In this document: positions 51,367-61,197 of the stretch, piece after piece | Layout of the letters: each line of letters starts with the position of its first letter | Numbering within the stretch: the stretch's first letter is position 1 | Assembly: GCF_015561195.1 (NCBI RefSeq) | Contig: NZ_JADMSU010000003.1 | Location: 61,367-125,366, forward strand | Length of the DNA stretch: 64,000 nt | Direction of reading: 5' to 3' | From: Collinsella aerofaciens | Lineage (GTDB): Bacteria > Actinomycetota > Coriobacteriia > Coriobacteriales > Coriobacteriaceae | Notes under the pieces: model-generated | Seen by the model: the letters and a program-made list of their open reading frames with translations, nothing else | Database searches by the model: none | Told to the model about the DNA's origin: nothing | Made by a program: the position numbers and the translations under genes

Positions 51367-53232
51367 CTACTTCGTGTGCGGGATACCCAGCACGTCGAGC
51401 GCGTTGGCCATAATGGACTGGAACGGCACCGCAGCGGCATCTGAGCCGCTCGGCGTTCCGTCGAGCGTGATATAGCACAGCACCTTGGGCGATTGTGCCG
51501 GTGCAAAGCCCATAAAGGACGACATGTAGTTCTCCTTGAGGTAGCCGCCGTTCTCGTCGGCACGTTCGGCCGTACCGGTCTTACCCGCCACGTCATAGCC
51601 GTCAACCGCGCCGCCAACGCCCGTTCCCTCCGACACGACCGTCTGCATGCACGATGCCACCTGGGATGCGGCGTCCTCCGAAATCGCGCGCTCGCCTTCG
51701 CCCCAGTCCTTCTCGTCGCCTTTGCTGGACTTATAGAAGTGCGGGGTCATCATCACGCCGCCGTTGGCGATGCCGCCCACGGCACGTGCGATCTCAATCG
51801 GCGAGACAGACAGCGCCTGTCCAAAGCTCATCGAGCCCAGCGTGGCGCCGTCATACTGGTCACGTTCCTTGACGATGCCCAGGCTCTCGCCCGGAAAATC
51901 GACACCAGAGCTGTGACCGATGCCCCACTTGTCCACATAGGCGGCAAAGTCGTCGGCACCGATCTTGCGCCCCACCAGGACAAATCCCACGTTGGACGAA
52001 CGGCGCATCATCTCACGCACATCCATGGTCATGGCGTAGTCGCGCTTGTCGGCATCGGTGACGGTATCGTCGCCCACCTTGATGCTCGCCGGCACCTCAA
52101 ACGACGTACTCGACCGCACGACACCCAAGTCGAAGCCGGCGCCCGCCACGAGCGTCTTAAAGACCGAGCCGGGCTCGTAGGCGTCGGTGACCAGGCGCAG
52201 GTTCATATCCTCGGTCTTGGCGTTTTCCAAATTGGTCTGGTCGTAGGTCGGATACGAGCAGGCTGCCAAGATCTCGCCTGTCGTAGGATCGGTGACCAGC
52301 GCCGAGCCGTTCTTGGCCTTTGTCTTCTCGACAGCCTCTGCCAGGGCATCCTCGGCCGCACGCTGGATATTGACGTCGAGCGTCGTCACGATATCAACGC
52401 CGTCGACCGCAGCCACCTTTTTATAGGCACCGCCCGCGATATAGCTGCCGTCCCTCGCGCGCTCGCGTACGAGGGAACCGTTCGTGCCGGTCAGAAGCTT
52501 GTTGTATTGCTTTTCGAGACCCGTCAAGCCGTCGTTGTCTACATTCACTACACCCAGCACCTGCGATGCCAGATTGCCGTATGGATATACGCGCTTCATG
52601 GCCTGCTCAAAAAGCACGCCGGGCAGGTTCTTCTTCTCCAGCGCCGCAGCGTCGTCTTCGTCCACCTGGCGCTTGATATACACCCAGGTTCCATCGGACT
52701 CAACGAGCTTGCGGCAGGTCTTTTTATCGATTCCAGTTGCCTTGACCAGCGCCGACACCGTCTTGTCAACATCCTCGACAAGCGGGGGGTTCACGGCGAT
52801 GTTGCGACATTCGACCGACGACGCCAGCACGTTACCGTTGCGGTCGTAGATGGTGCCACGTTTGGCATAGAGGGTCTGCGCAAGCAGGCGGCGCGCATCG
52901 GCACGCTCGCGCAGTTTATCGGCTTCGACAATTTGATAGTCGGCAAGGCGAAAGACGCCCAAGCCCAAGCCAAGCCCAATGAAGCCCATGACGGCTTTGC
53001 GGCGAGGCAGAGGCGTGCCTGTGAGCCATTCGGTCGATGAACTCTTGCGCGACCTGGTGTTATGCACTTGAGGGCCGCCCGAGCCGCGAAGTCGCGACGC
53101 CGGGTCGTTGCCACGGGACTGCCCGGCGTTGTAAGATTGCCGACCCGTTCCTTGATAACCAGAACGTCCCCGCGACGAGGGACGTCCAGAACCGCGGCCC
53201 CCATCGGAACCGCGGCGATAGTCATTTGTCAT
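51367..53232 (-). CDS. ftsI: Division transpeptidase FtsI/PBP2-type
   Basis: 621-residue class B penicillin-binding protein. A Gly/Arg/Ser-rich cytoplasmic head (1-78), one membrane helix (about 79-97), the pedestal domain with AKRGTIYDRNGNVLA, and the transpeptidase domain with SVFK (Ser356, Lys359), SSN (412-414) and KTG (551-553). It crosslinks septal peptidoglycan with FtsW. Start ATG at 53232 lacks a strong ribosome site and follows the ftsL stop by 17 bases. Confidence 0.94.
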   Translation of the reverse strand: MTNDYRRGSDGGRGSGRPSSRGRSGYQGTGRQSYNAGQSRGNDPASRLRGSGGPQVHNTRSRKSSSTEWLTGTPLPRRKAVMGFIGLGLGLGVFRLADYQIVEADKLRERADARRLLAQTLYAKRGTIYDRNGNVLASSVECRNIAVNPPLVEDVDKTVSALVKATGIDKKTCRKLVESDGTWVYIKRQVDEDDAAALEKKNLPGVLFEQAMKRVYPYGNLASQVLGVVNVDNDGLTGLEKQYNKLLTGTNGSLVRERARDGSYIAGGAYKKVAAVDGVDIVTTLDVNIQRAAEDALAEAVEKTKAKNGSALVTDPTTGEILAACSYPTYDQTNLENAKTEDMNLRLVTDAYEPGSVFKTLVAGAGFDLGVVRSSTSFEVPASIKVGDDTVTDADKRDYAMTMDVREMMRRSSNVGFVLVGRKIGADDFAAYVDKWGIGHSSGVDFPGESLGIVKERDQYDGATLGSMSFGQALSVSPIEIARAVGGIANGGVMMTPHFYKSSKGDEKDWGEGERAISEDAASQVASCMQTVVSEGTGVGGAVDGYDVAGKTGTAERADENGGYLKENYMSSFMGFAPAQSPKVLCYITLDGTPSGSDAAAVPFQSIMANALDVLGIPHTK

Positions 53233-53249
53233 ACTCAGCTACCGTCTTG

Positions 53250-53720
53250 CTACTGAGCGGTCGCGGTCGCGTTGGCGCCCGCGGCTGCATCCTGCGAAAA
53301 GTCAAGTGTAACGCTCTCGCTGGGCTCCACCATGCCATAAGCGCCCGCAAGGTCGCGAATGCGCGTGTCGGCGCCATAGACCGAATGCATGACCTCCAGG
53401 TCGGAGCTCTCATCGGTCGCCTTTTCGAGCGTGTTGGTAAGCTCGGCGTTGCTGTTGAGCACCTGGGCCGTAACGCCGGCGAGCGCCACGCGGGCGACGC
53501 CGATCGTCATGAAGATAGCCGCAATGATGCAAAACGTTTTAAGAACGCTCATGAAAACCGGGCTTACCGCCTGGTTTGCCTGACGGCCCGCGCCCGTGTA
53601 GACATCAAAGCGCGGCGTGCGCTGCTCACGGGGAGCAACGGGGGCCTGCGGCGTCTCACGATAGGCGGGCATGGCGTTCATATCATAGGCGAGTGCTGCG
53701 CTTGAAGTGTTGTAGCCCAT
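53250..53720 (-). CDS. ftsL: FtsL-like septum protein
   Basis: 156 residues with the FtsL plan: a 50-residue cytoplasmic head, one membrane helix (about 56-82, VFMSVLKTFCIIAAIFMTIGVARVAL region), then a short coiled coil with NSNAELTNTLEKATDESSDLEV and a low-complexity Ala/Thr tail. Sequence similarity in FtsL is weak, so the call rests on topology and its place between rsmH and ftsI. Start ATG at 53720 has GGGAGG 9 bases upstream. Confidence 0.78.
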   Translation of the reverse strand: MGYNTSSAALAYDMNAMPAYRETPQAPVAPREQRTPRFDVYTGAGRQANQAVSPVFMSVLKTFCIIAAIFMTIGVARVALAGVTAQVLNSNAELTNTLEKATDESSDLEVMHSVYGADTRIRDLAGAYGMVEPSESVTLDFSQDAAAGANATATAQ

Positions 53721-53810
53721 GATATGCCGCCTCCCATCCCGAGTACGTTGGTAGTGTGTTTAAGCTTCGTTTATGGTGCGAGCGGGAGGTCCAATATCGC
53801 GCGGTCGCGC

Positions 53811-54776
53811 CTACAGACGCTGCGCCACGCGGATTTTGGCTGATCTCGCCCGAGGGTTGCGCTCAACCTCATCAGGCTGGGCAACCAAGGGTTTGCGGGT
53901 GATGACCTTGAGTATCGGCACGTTGCCGCACACGCACACCGGAATCTCCGGCGGACACGTGCACCCCTGGCTCATCTCCTTAAAGTGATTCTTTACGATA
54001 CGGTCCTCGAGCGAGTGATACGAGATGACGCAGATACGTCCGCCCGGGTTGAGCCACCTGGTGGCGGCATCAAGCCCTCGTTCGAGCACATCGAGCTCGT
54101 GATTGACCTCGATGCGAATGGCCTGGAAACTTTTCTTGGCCGGGTGTCCGCCATGCCGACGAGCGGCAGCCGGGATACCCGCCTTGATGATCTCGACAAA
54201 TTGGCCGGTGGTTTCGATCGGTTCTTGCTCGCGGCGGCGCACGATCTCGCGCGCGATCTGCGAGGCGAACTTCTCTTCGCCGTAGACGCGTAGAATCCGG
54301 GCGAGGTCGTGTTCGTTATAGGTGTTGATGACCTCAGCTGCGTTTAAGGTGTTATTACCCGGATCCATCCGCATGTCCAATGGGGCGTCCTCGTTATACG
54401 AAAAGCCCCTGCCAGGGATATCGAGTTGCGGTGACGAAACGCCCAAATCGAACAGGAAGCCATCGACCCCGGGCACCTCGGCCGAGCAAAGCAGCTCGTC
54501 CAAGTCACCGAAGTTGCCCTTCAGCAGCTGGTGCGGAACGCCGGGAACCTCGCGGTCCAGACGAGCGCCAGCGGCCTCGAGGGCCATGTCGTCCTGATCG
54601 ACGCCGAGCAAAAGACCCGTCTCCCCCACCTGCGCGGCCATCTTTACCGAATGGCCGGCACCGCCAAGGGTGCAATCGCAGACAACGGAGCCGCTCTTTA
54701 GCCGCAGCGACTCAAGCACTTCGCCGAGCATGACAGGTTCATGCCGATATTCTTGTGTCAAGATCCCACGCTCCAT
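53811..54776 (-). CDS. rsmH: 16S rRNA m4C1402 methyltransferase RsmH
   Basis: 321-residue SAM-dependent enzyme modifying the decoding centre. The N-terminal HEPVMLGEVLESL, the SAM-binding DCTLGGAGHS, DLGVSSPQLD, RMD and the C-terminal ISYHSLEDRIVKN are diagnostic. Start ATG at 54776 has weak spacing. Second gene of the dcw operon, 20 bases after mraZ. Confidence 0.95.
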   Translation of the reverse strand: MERGILTQEYRHEPVMLGEVLESLRLKSGSVVCDCTLGGAGHSVKMAAQVGETGLLLGVDQDDMALEAAGARLDREVPGVPHQLLKGNFGDLDELLCSAEVPGVDGFLFDLGVSSPQLDIPGRGFSYNEDAPLDMRMDPGNNTLNAAEVINTYNEHDLARILRVYGEEKFASQIAREIVRRREQEPIETTGQFVEIIKAGIPAAARRHGGHPAKKSFQAIRIEVNHELDVLERGLDAATRWLNPGGRICVISYHSLEDRIVKNHFKEMSQGCTCPPEIPVCVCGNVPILKVITRKPLVAQPDEVERNPRARSAKIRVAQRL

Positions 54777-54796
54777 CCGTTACCCGTGCCTTGCCC

Positions 54797-55231
54797 TTAC
54801 GAGAAGAAGAGGTCCAGCAGGGCCTCATCGTCATCGTCCTCATCGGCCGCGGCGCGATCCCAAACCTCAAGGTGGTCGTAGTTGCCCACAACCGTGACCT
54901 CACGGTCGAGGTTCGCCTGCTTGCGGAGAGACTCGGAAAGACCGATACGACCGGCGCTGTCCACGTCCATCGACGTGGTGCGCTTGTTGATCGCCCTCAT
55001 GAGCTTCTGGTCGTTAATGTCACGCGGGTTAAAACCCTCGTGGCCCTCACGACCCGCGAAGAGTCCTTCGACCCACTTATCGAAGGCCTCGGCAGAGAAC
55101 ACGTACAGAGCATCGACATCCAGGGCTTTGAACACGCGAACGTGCTCTCCAAGCTCCTCGCGAAGGGGTGCAGGCAGGGACAGACGACCTTTTGCATCGA
55201 GATTGCGCTCGTATGCACCAGTCATTCCCAT
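54797..55231 (-). CDS. mraZ: Transcriptional regulator MraZ
   Basis: 144-residue protein with two SpoVT/AbrB-type swapped-hairpin domains: GAYERNLDAKGRLSLPAPLRE and the second around TSMDVDSAGRIGLSESLRKQA. Octameric rings bind TGGG repeats upstream of their own gene and repress the dcw cluster. The acidic tail (EDDDDEALLDLF) is extra. Start ATG at 55231 has GGAGGG 5 bases upstream. First gene of the cluster. Confidence 0.93.
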   Translation of the reverse strand: MGMTGAYERNLDAKGRLSLPAPLREELGEHVRVFKALDVDALYVFSAEAFDKWVEGLFAGREGHEGFNPRDINDQKLMRAINKRTTSMDVDSAGRIGLSESLRKQANLDREVTVVGNYDHLEVWDRAAADEDDDDEALLDLFFS

Positions 55232-55299
55232 GTGCGCCCTCCCCTCGGTTGCTCAGATGGCACGTACGCGGGGAACCACCCCGCCTGTCGACGTCATTA

Positions 55300-55328
55300 A
55301 TAATATGGGGAACCGACCCATTTTTCAA
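55300..55328 (-). promoter_or_regulatory. mraZ (dcw) promoter
   Basis: Minus-strand TTGAAA (55328-55323), 17-base spacer, TATTAT (55305-55300): close to sigma-70 consensus with ideal spacing. The leader to the mraZ ATG is about 60 bases. Confidence 0.8.
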
Positions 55329-55336
55329 CACCTTTC

Positions 55337-55378
55337 CCCACCCCTTCCCCCACCCCGCCCCACCACTCCACCCACCAT
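55337..55378 (-). promoter_or_regulatory. Candidate MraZ-binding repeats
   Basis: Just upstream of the -35, the minus strand shows four TGGG cores (as CCCA ending at 55340, 55352, 55362 and 55374), spaced 12, 10 and 12 bases within a G-rich strand. MraZ operators are TGGG repeats about 10 bases apart, so autoregulation is likely; the spacing is not perfectly regular. Confidence 0.6.
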
Positions 55379-55412
55379 ATATTGCAAAACACCCCCAATC
55401 ATATGTTCGAAA

Positions 55413-55432
55413 ACACAATATGTTGTGTTTAC
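55413..55432. promoter_or_regulatory. Dyad AAACACAA-TATG-TTGTGTTT
   Basis: Nearly perfect 20-base palindrome (8-base arms, 4-base centre) about 85 bases upstream of the mraZ -35. It is AT-rich within GC-rich DNA and resembles a repressor operator. A GC-rich hairpin GGCGGGATGCCAC/GTGGCACCCCGCC follows at about 55440-55470. Confidence 0.4.
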
Positions 55433-55596
55433 AGCAACGGCGGGATGCCACCTGTGGCACCCCGCCTTTCAACCTCAACCTTCAAGTTGACCTTGAGGCG
55501 ATTTTTGCGTCCCTTTACATGGCGTTCACATCGCCCCCAAACTCCCCCACCCAAGGCACGTGCGGCCCACCACCGCGACGACAAGTGGCGAAAAAT

Positions 55597-55660
55597 GGGA
55601 CGGGTCCCAGATTGCCCATGCGAGCGCAAAAGCACGCAGCGGCAATCTGGGGCCCGTCCC
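55597..55660. repeat. Inverted repeat between xerD and mraZ (20-bp arms)
   Basis: Arms 55597-55616 and 55641-55660 pair in 19 of 20 positions (left arm begins GGGACGGGTCCCAG). It lies 34 bases after the xerD stop; no T run follows. The rest of the 462-base gap holds the mraZ control region. Confidence 0.7.
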
Positions 55661-55693
55661 CAAATACCTATAGATATGCAGGCCAGCGATGTG

Positions 55694-56635
55694 TTAACGA
55701 TGTGCCAGCGGGTGCGCCGCCAGATAGACCTCGGTCAGTTGCGTACGATCGACATGCGTGTAGACCTGCGTGGTCGATATATCGGCATGTCCCAAGATCT
55801 CCTGTAGCACACGGAGGTCTGCGCCGCCCGCAAGCATATGGGTGGCAAAGGAGTGGCGCAGCGTATGGGGATGGAGTCCCACCAGCCCTACCTGGCGCCC
55901 GTAGCGCTCACAGATGGCATGGATGCCCTGGCGCGACAGACGGCGGCCGTTCTTATTTAAAAAGACCGCCGAAGTCTCGGTTCCGCGGGCATGGGCTGCC
56001 AAGCGAGAACGCCCCTCAGCTACATAGAGCGTCAGAGCTCGCGCCGCGCTTCCCACCAACGGGGACAGGCGTTCCTTTGAGCCCTTACCGCGAACGAGTA
56101 CAAAACCATCGTCGATATGGATATCGCCCATATCGAGCCCCACCAATTCGCTCACACGCAAACCGCATCCGTAGAGCACTTCCAAGATGGCATGGTCGCG
56201 CAAGCCCATCTCGCCCTCGGGGAAGTCTTGATCGAGCAGCGCCGAGACATCCTCCACCGATAGATACTCCGGCAAACGCTCAGCCTTTTTAGGCAGGCGC
56301 AACGCCGCCGTTGGATTTTGGGCCACAGCCCCATCGCGCACCAAAAAGGCATGCAGGCCCTTCACGGCCGCAAGCGCACGCTCCACCGAGGCATCGGAAT
56401 AGCCCCCATCGCGACGGTCGGCGACAAAGCCCTCCACGACCTGACGAGTCACCTCATCAAAAGACATGATGCCCGCCCGCTCCAGATAGGCGCAGTACGT
56501 CGTCAGGTCACGACGATAGGCCGCAATCGTGTTGCGCGCCAAACCCCGCTCGACCACGAGGTAATCGAGATACTCCCCCGCCGCCACGGCGAGCGACGAG
56601 GGAGTAGCTTCGGTATGTTCTTTGTTCGCCGGCAC
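55694..56635 (-). CDS. xerD: Tyrosine recombinase XerD-type
   Basis: 313 residues: N-terminal SAM-like DNA-binding domain (YLDYLVVERGLARNTIAAYRR) and the catalytic domain with Arg in GCGLRVSELVG, HTLRHSFATHML (His-x-x-Arg), LGHADISTT and the nucleophile Tyr in QVYTHV. It resolves chromosome dimers, probably with a XerC partner. Start GTG at 56635 is inferred from family length and begins 2 bases after the pyrG stop; the ribosome site is weak, so coupling is likely. Confidence 0.92.
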   Translation of the reverse strand: MPANKEHTEATPSSLAVAAGEYLDYLVVERGLARNTIAAYRRDLTTYCAYLERAGIMSFDEVTRQVVEGFVADRRDGGYSDASVERALAAVKGLHAFLVRDGAVAQNPTAALRLPKKAERLPEYLSVEDVSALLDQDFPEGEMGLRDHAILEVLYGCGLRVSELVGLDMGDIHIDDGFVLVRGKGSKERLSPLVGSAARALTLYVAEGRSRLAAHARGTETSAVFLNKNGRRLSRQGIHAICERYGRQVGLVGLHPHTLRHSFATHMLAGGADLRVLQEILGHADISTTQVYTHVDRTQLTEVYLAAHPLAHR

Positions 56636-56637
56636 CC

Positions 56638-58305
<1,668 letters not shown>

Positions 58306-58331
58306 TTACCTGCGCTTCCCGTAGAAGTTGT

Positions 58332-58386
58332 TTATCCACATCTTACGGGTCTTCATTGTAATACTCGCGCCGCGGACCGTTCGCAA
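58332..58386 (-). promoter_or_regulatory. pyrG promoter and leader with DnaA-box match
   Basis: Minus-strand TTGCGA (58386-58381), 17-base spacer, TATTAC (58363-58358). In the leader, plus-strand TTATCCACA (58332-58340) is a perfect DnaA box and sits in the loop of a CCCGTA/TACGGG hairpin. No other boxes cluster here. Confidence 0.45.
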
Positions 58387-58420
58387 TTTTTCTCGTGTTC
58401 GATTGCATTTCTCAATCTTG

Positions 58421-58453
58421 AAACAAAACGCCGCCCGGTTTCCCAGGCGGCGT
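58421..58453 (-). terminator. Terminator of the winged-helix gene
   Basis: Stem ACGCCGCC with its complement, followed in minus sense by TTTTGTTTC. Confidence 0.85.
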
Positions 58454-58477
58454 CGCTATGGCAAGGGTTACATGCTG

Positions 58478-58816
58478 CTATCGATCAGCAACCTCGTCCT
58501 CAAGCAATTCTTGAACGAGCATGCCGGTACGGACGCCCTCAAGATACCACTCGCCACGTTCGGTGAGGCAAATGCCATTTGCAAGCTGACCGCCGTCGTC
58601 GCTATAACGCGAGACGACATCAATCATGCCTTCGGAATCCAAGCGATCGATTGCGGCGCGGGCACGATACGGCGAAACCCCCACGCGCTCGGCAAGCGTT
58701 TTGCGCGAGAAACCATACGGCCCGCCATTGTCTTCGGTTTGCTGGTCGATCTCCATCAACACCAGCACCTCGACACGCTTCATATCGTTGACACTCGCAC
58801 GACCCTTGCCCGCCAT
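58478..58816 (-). CDS. Small winged-helix DNA-binding protein
   Basis: 112 residues with a winged helix-turn-helix pattern: VLMEIDQQTEDN, then FSRKTLAERVGVSPYRARAAIDRLDSEGMIDVV as helices 2-3 and a basic wing. No effector domain, so it is probably a simple repressor or activator or a nucleoid-type factor; the target is unknown. Start ATG at 58816 has GAGGAGG 5 bases upstream and an upstream TATACAAT box at about 58938. Monocistronic. Confidence 0.78.
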   Translation of the reverse strand: MAGKGRASVNDMKRVEVLVLMEIDQQTEDNGGPYGFSRKTLAERVGVSPYRARAAIDRLDSEGMIDVVSRYSDDGGQLANGICLTERGEWYLEGVRTGMLVQELLEDEVADR

Positions 58817-59005
58817 GGCAGCCTCCTCAAACCGAGCACGAGCATCTAACGCGCCGTGCGCGACCGACACACCTCACGATGGCAGGTAATATCCATCATG
58901 CGGCATCCCGCTAAGGATGAAACAGTTACGGTTATTGTATACCGCTCAAATTGTTTCTAGGCAGGTAAACGACTATTTTTCGCCGAAATAGGCGCTTTAT
59001 TGATC

Positions 59006-59038
59006 AAAAAGCCGTACCGGGCGCTAACCCGATACGGC
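59006..59038 (-). terminator. Terminator of the DUF1846 gene
   Basis: Minus-sense GCCGTATCGGG pairs with CCCGGTACGGC, then TTTTTGATC. Confidence 0.9.
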
Positions 59039-59072
59039 CAAAATGCAATGCAATTACCGCGGTGCTTCAAAC

Positions 59073-60554
59073 TTAGCGATGGAAGAAACCGCGGCGCTCA
59101 AACTTGGGCTCGCAGCACACGTTGATACCCAGTTTGCGCAGTACCGTCTCGTCCGTCGGCGAGATAATCACGCTAAAGAAGGCGTCGCAACCGCGCAGCT
59201 GCTCCAGGCCCGAAAGGACGCGAGCGGCCGTCTCACTCGTGGCCGAGGTGATCGACAGCGCCATAAGCGTCTCGTCGGTGTGGAGGCGCGGGTTTTTGCT
59301 GCCCAGGAAATGCGTCTTGAGCTTGCTGATGGGCTCGATCGCCTCATCGCTAATGACCTCGAGCTCAAGGTCGACGCCCGAGACATGCTTGAGGGCGTTC
59401 ATAATGAGCGAACTTGCGGCGCCTAGGCGCGTGGAGGTCTTACCGGTCACCACGGAACCATCGGGCATAACCATGGCACCCACGGGACCACCCGTCAGCT
59501 GCTCCCTGGTGAGGGCCGCCGAGCGCGCCGGTGAGTAGTTCTTATCGATGCCGGCCTTCTTCATAATAATCTTGAGACGGTCGACTTGCTCATCGCCCAC
59601 GCCGGTACGGCGCACATTTTCGACCGCGGTAAAGTAGCGGCGGACGATCTCCATCTTGGAAGCGTCGCGGCAGGCATCGTCATCGGTGATGGCAAAGCCG
59701 ACCATATTGACGCCCATGTCCGTGGGGCTCTGGTAGGGGCTCTTGCCCAGGATCTTTTCCATCAGGGCACGGACCACCGGGAAGGCCTCGACGTCGCGGT
59801 TGTAGTTGACCGTGGTCTTGTTGTAGGCCTCAAGGTGGAAGGAATCGATGATGTTGGCATCGTCGAGGTCCGCCGTGGCGGCCTCGTAGGCAATATTGAC
59901 CGGATGCGTCAGAGGAAGATTCCAGACCGGGAAGGTCTCAAACTTGGCATAGCCGGCGGCAGTGCCGTGCTTATGCTCGTGATACAGCTGCGAGAGGCAA
60001 GTGGCGAGCTTGCCCGAGCCAGGGCCGGGCGCCGTCACGACAACGAGCGGACGCGTGGTCTCGACGAACTCGTTCTTGCCATAGCCATCGTCGGACACGA
60101 TCAGATCGACATCGTGCGGATACCCCTCGATGGGATAGTGCAGCTTGGCGGGAATACCGAGCGCGTTCAGGCGGTTGCGGAACACATCGGCAGCGGGCTG
60201 TCCAGCGTACTGGGTGATGACCACAGCCGCGACGGCAAAGCCGTTGCCGCGGAACAGGTCAACCAGGCGCAGCACATCCTCGTCATAGGTAATGCCAAGG
60301 TCACCACGAGCCTTGTTTTTCTCGATGTGGTTCGCGTTGATCGCGATGATAACCTCGACATCGTCGGCGATGCTCTTGAGCATGCGGAACTTGCTGTCTG
60401 GCTCAAAACCCGGTAGCACGCGGCTGGCATGATAGTCATCGAACAGCTTGCCGCCAAACTCCAAATACAGCTTGCCGCCAAACTGCGAGATGCGCTCCTT
60501 AATGTGAGCAGCCTGCAGCTCGATATACTTCGCGTTGTCGAAACCCTGGCGCAT
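59073..60554 (-). CDS. DUF1846 (UPF0371) family protein
   Basis: 493-residue protein typical of Firmicutes and Actinobacteria. Family features are the N-terminal FDNAKYIELQAAHIKERI, VVVTAPGPGSGKLATCLSQLYHE with a nucleotide-loop-like pattern and the C-terminal MALSITSATSETAARVLSGL. A structure of a pneumococcal member exists but function is unproven. No membrane segment. Start ATG at 60554 has CGGGAG 6 bases upstream. It stands alone; repeats P2 and element B lie upstream. Confidence 0.9.
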   Translation of the reverse strand: MRQGFDNAKYIELQAAHIKERISQFGGKLYLEFGGKLFDDYHASRVLPGFEPDSKFRMLKSIADDVEVIIAINANHIEKNKARGDLGITYDEDVLRLVDLFRGNGFAVAAVVITQYAGQPAADVFRNRLNALGIPAKLHYPIEGYPHDVDLIVSDDGYGKNEFVETTRPLVVVTAPGPGSGKLATCLSQLYHEHKHGTAAGYAKFETFPVWNLPLTHPVNIAYEAATADLDDANIIDSFHLEAYNKTTVNYNRDVEAFPVVRALMEKILGKSPYQSPTDMGVNMVGFAITDDDACRDASKMEIVRRYFTAVENVRRTGVGDEQVDRLKIIMKKAGIDKNYSPARSAALTREQLTGGPVGAMVMPDGSVVTGKTSTRLGAASSLIMNALKHVSGVDLELEVISDEAIEPISKLKTHFLGSKNPRLHTDETLMALSITSATSETAARVLSGLEQLRGCDAFFSVIISPTDETVLRKLGINVCCEPKFERRGFFHR

Positions 60555-60663
60555 GTATGGCTCCCGTCCCGTTTCGTAAATTAAGTTCCTACGCGATTAT
60601 AACGGAGCAGACCCTCCCCGATGCCCAGGCCATCAACAGGCACCAACCAAACACGCGCTCGAT

Positions 60664-60732
60664 AAGTTGCGGTGGAATAGTTCCCGCTTAGCCCCTCAGG
60701 ACACACAAACAGGAACTATTCCACCGCAACTT
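60664..60732. repeat. Inverted repeat P2 (AGTTGCGGTG family)
   Basis: Perfect 21-bp arms, 60664-60684 with 60712-60732 (left arm AAGTTGCGGTGGAATAG). The outer arm and right flank CTTCCCCTTTTGG match the repeat at 20751-20817, while the inner arm differs but still pairs. Confidence 0.8.
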
Positions 60733-60780
60733 CCCCTTTTGGTGCAAAGTAACCTGACCTCTTTGCATCAATAATGGAAA

Positions 60781-60853
60781 CATCGCAGGTGGAGCATAAG
60801 TCAGCGAGCGCCCGCCAGAGCGTGCAAGGTGACGCGAAAGAGGAGGGAATGGC
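60781..60853. repeat. Composite structured element, truncated copy B1
   Basis: Left half only: GCAGGTGGAGCATAAGTCAGCG, GAGCGCCCGCCAGAGCG, then GAAAGAGGAGGG (60836-60847) and an abrupt end. It is a partial tandem copy of the adjacent full element, with preceding CAAAGTAACCTGACC matching the same region before B2. Confidence 0.6.
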
Positions 60854-60890
60854 GCGAAGCAACCTGACACCTTTGCACCAACGATGGCAG

Positions 60891-61056
60891 CGCCGCAGGT
60901 GGAACAAAAGTCAGCGAAAGCCCGCCAGAGCGAGCAAGGTGACGTGAAAGAGGAGGGCATAGGCCTTTTGGCCATGCCCGACGATTGAACGTCAGATTGC
61001 CGCTCTGGCGGGCTTGCAGCGTCGAGTGATTCCGGCGTTTGGTAAAACGCCGGAAC
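60891..61056. repeat. Composite structured element, full copy B2
   Basis: Same plan as copy A: CGCCGCAGGTGGAAC leader, GTCAGCGAAA, long stem (60918-60937 with 60997-61015, one bulge), TGACGT/ACGTCA (60940-60945 with 60989-60994), GAAAGAGGAGGG (60946-60957), hairpin GGGCATAGGCC-TTTT-GGCCATGCCC, CCCGACGATTGA, GCAGCGTCG (61016-61024) and a terminal 11-bp hairpin with loop GGTA (61030-61055). Stem sequences differ from copy A while pairing is kept. Confidence 0.8.
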
Positions 61057-61066
61057 ATAAGTGCGC

Positions 61067-61131
61067 CCCCTCCCGCGCACGGAACGGGAGGGGGCTAAAG
61101 GTAGGAGTCTACCGGTGGGTTGACCCCACCG
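61067..61131. other. Two GC-rich hairpins downstream of arcD
   Basis: CCCCCTCCCG/CGGGAGGGGG (about 61067-61095) and CCGGTGGG/CCCCACCGG (about 61108-61129). Neither has a T run; in minus sense they follow the arcD stop and may slow or end transcription. A tandem GTGGGGTACCC sits near 61180. Confidence 0.45.
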
Positions 61132-61197
61132 GACAGACGATGACCAAGTGATCCTTTACAGGATCGTCAAGGTTTCCGTGGGGTACCCGTGGGGTAC

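Noticed and set aside
58332-58340. A replication origin near the DnaA box
   Set aside because: Only one box, no AT-rich unwinding region, and no dnaA, dnaN or rpmH nearby.
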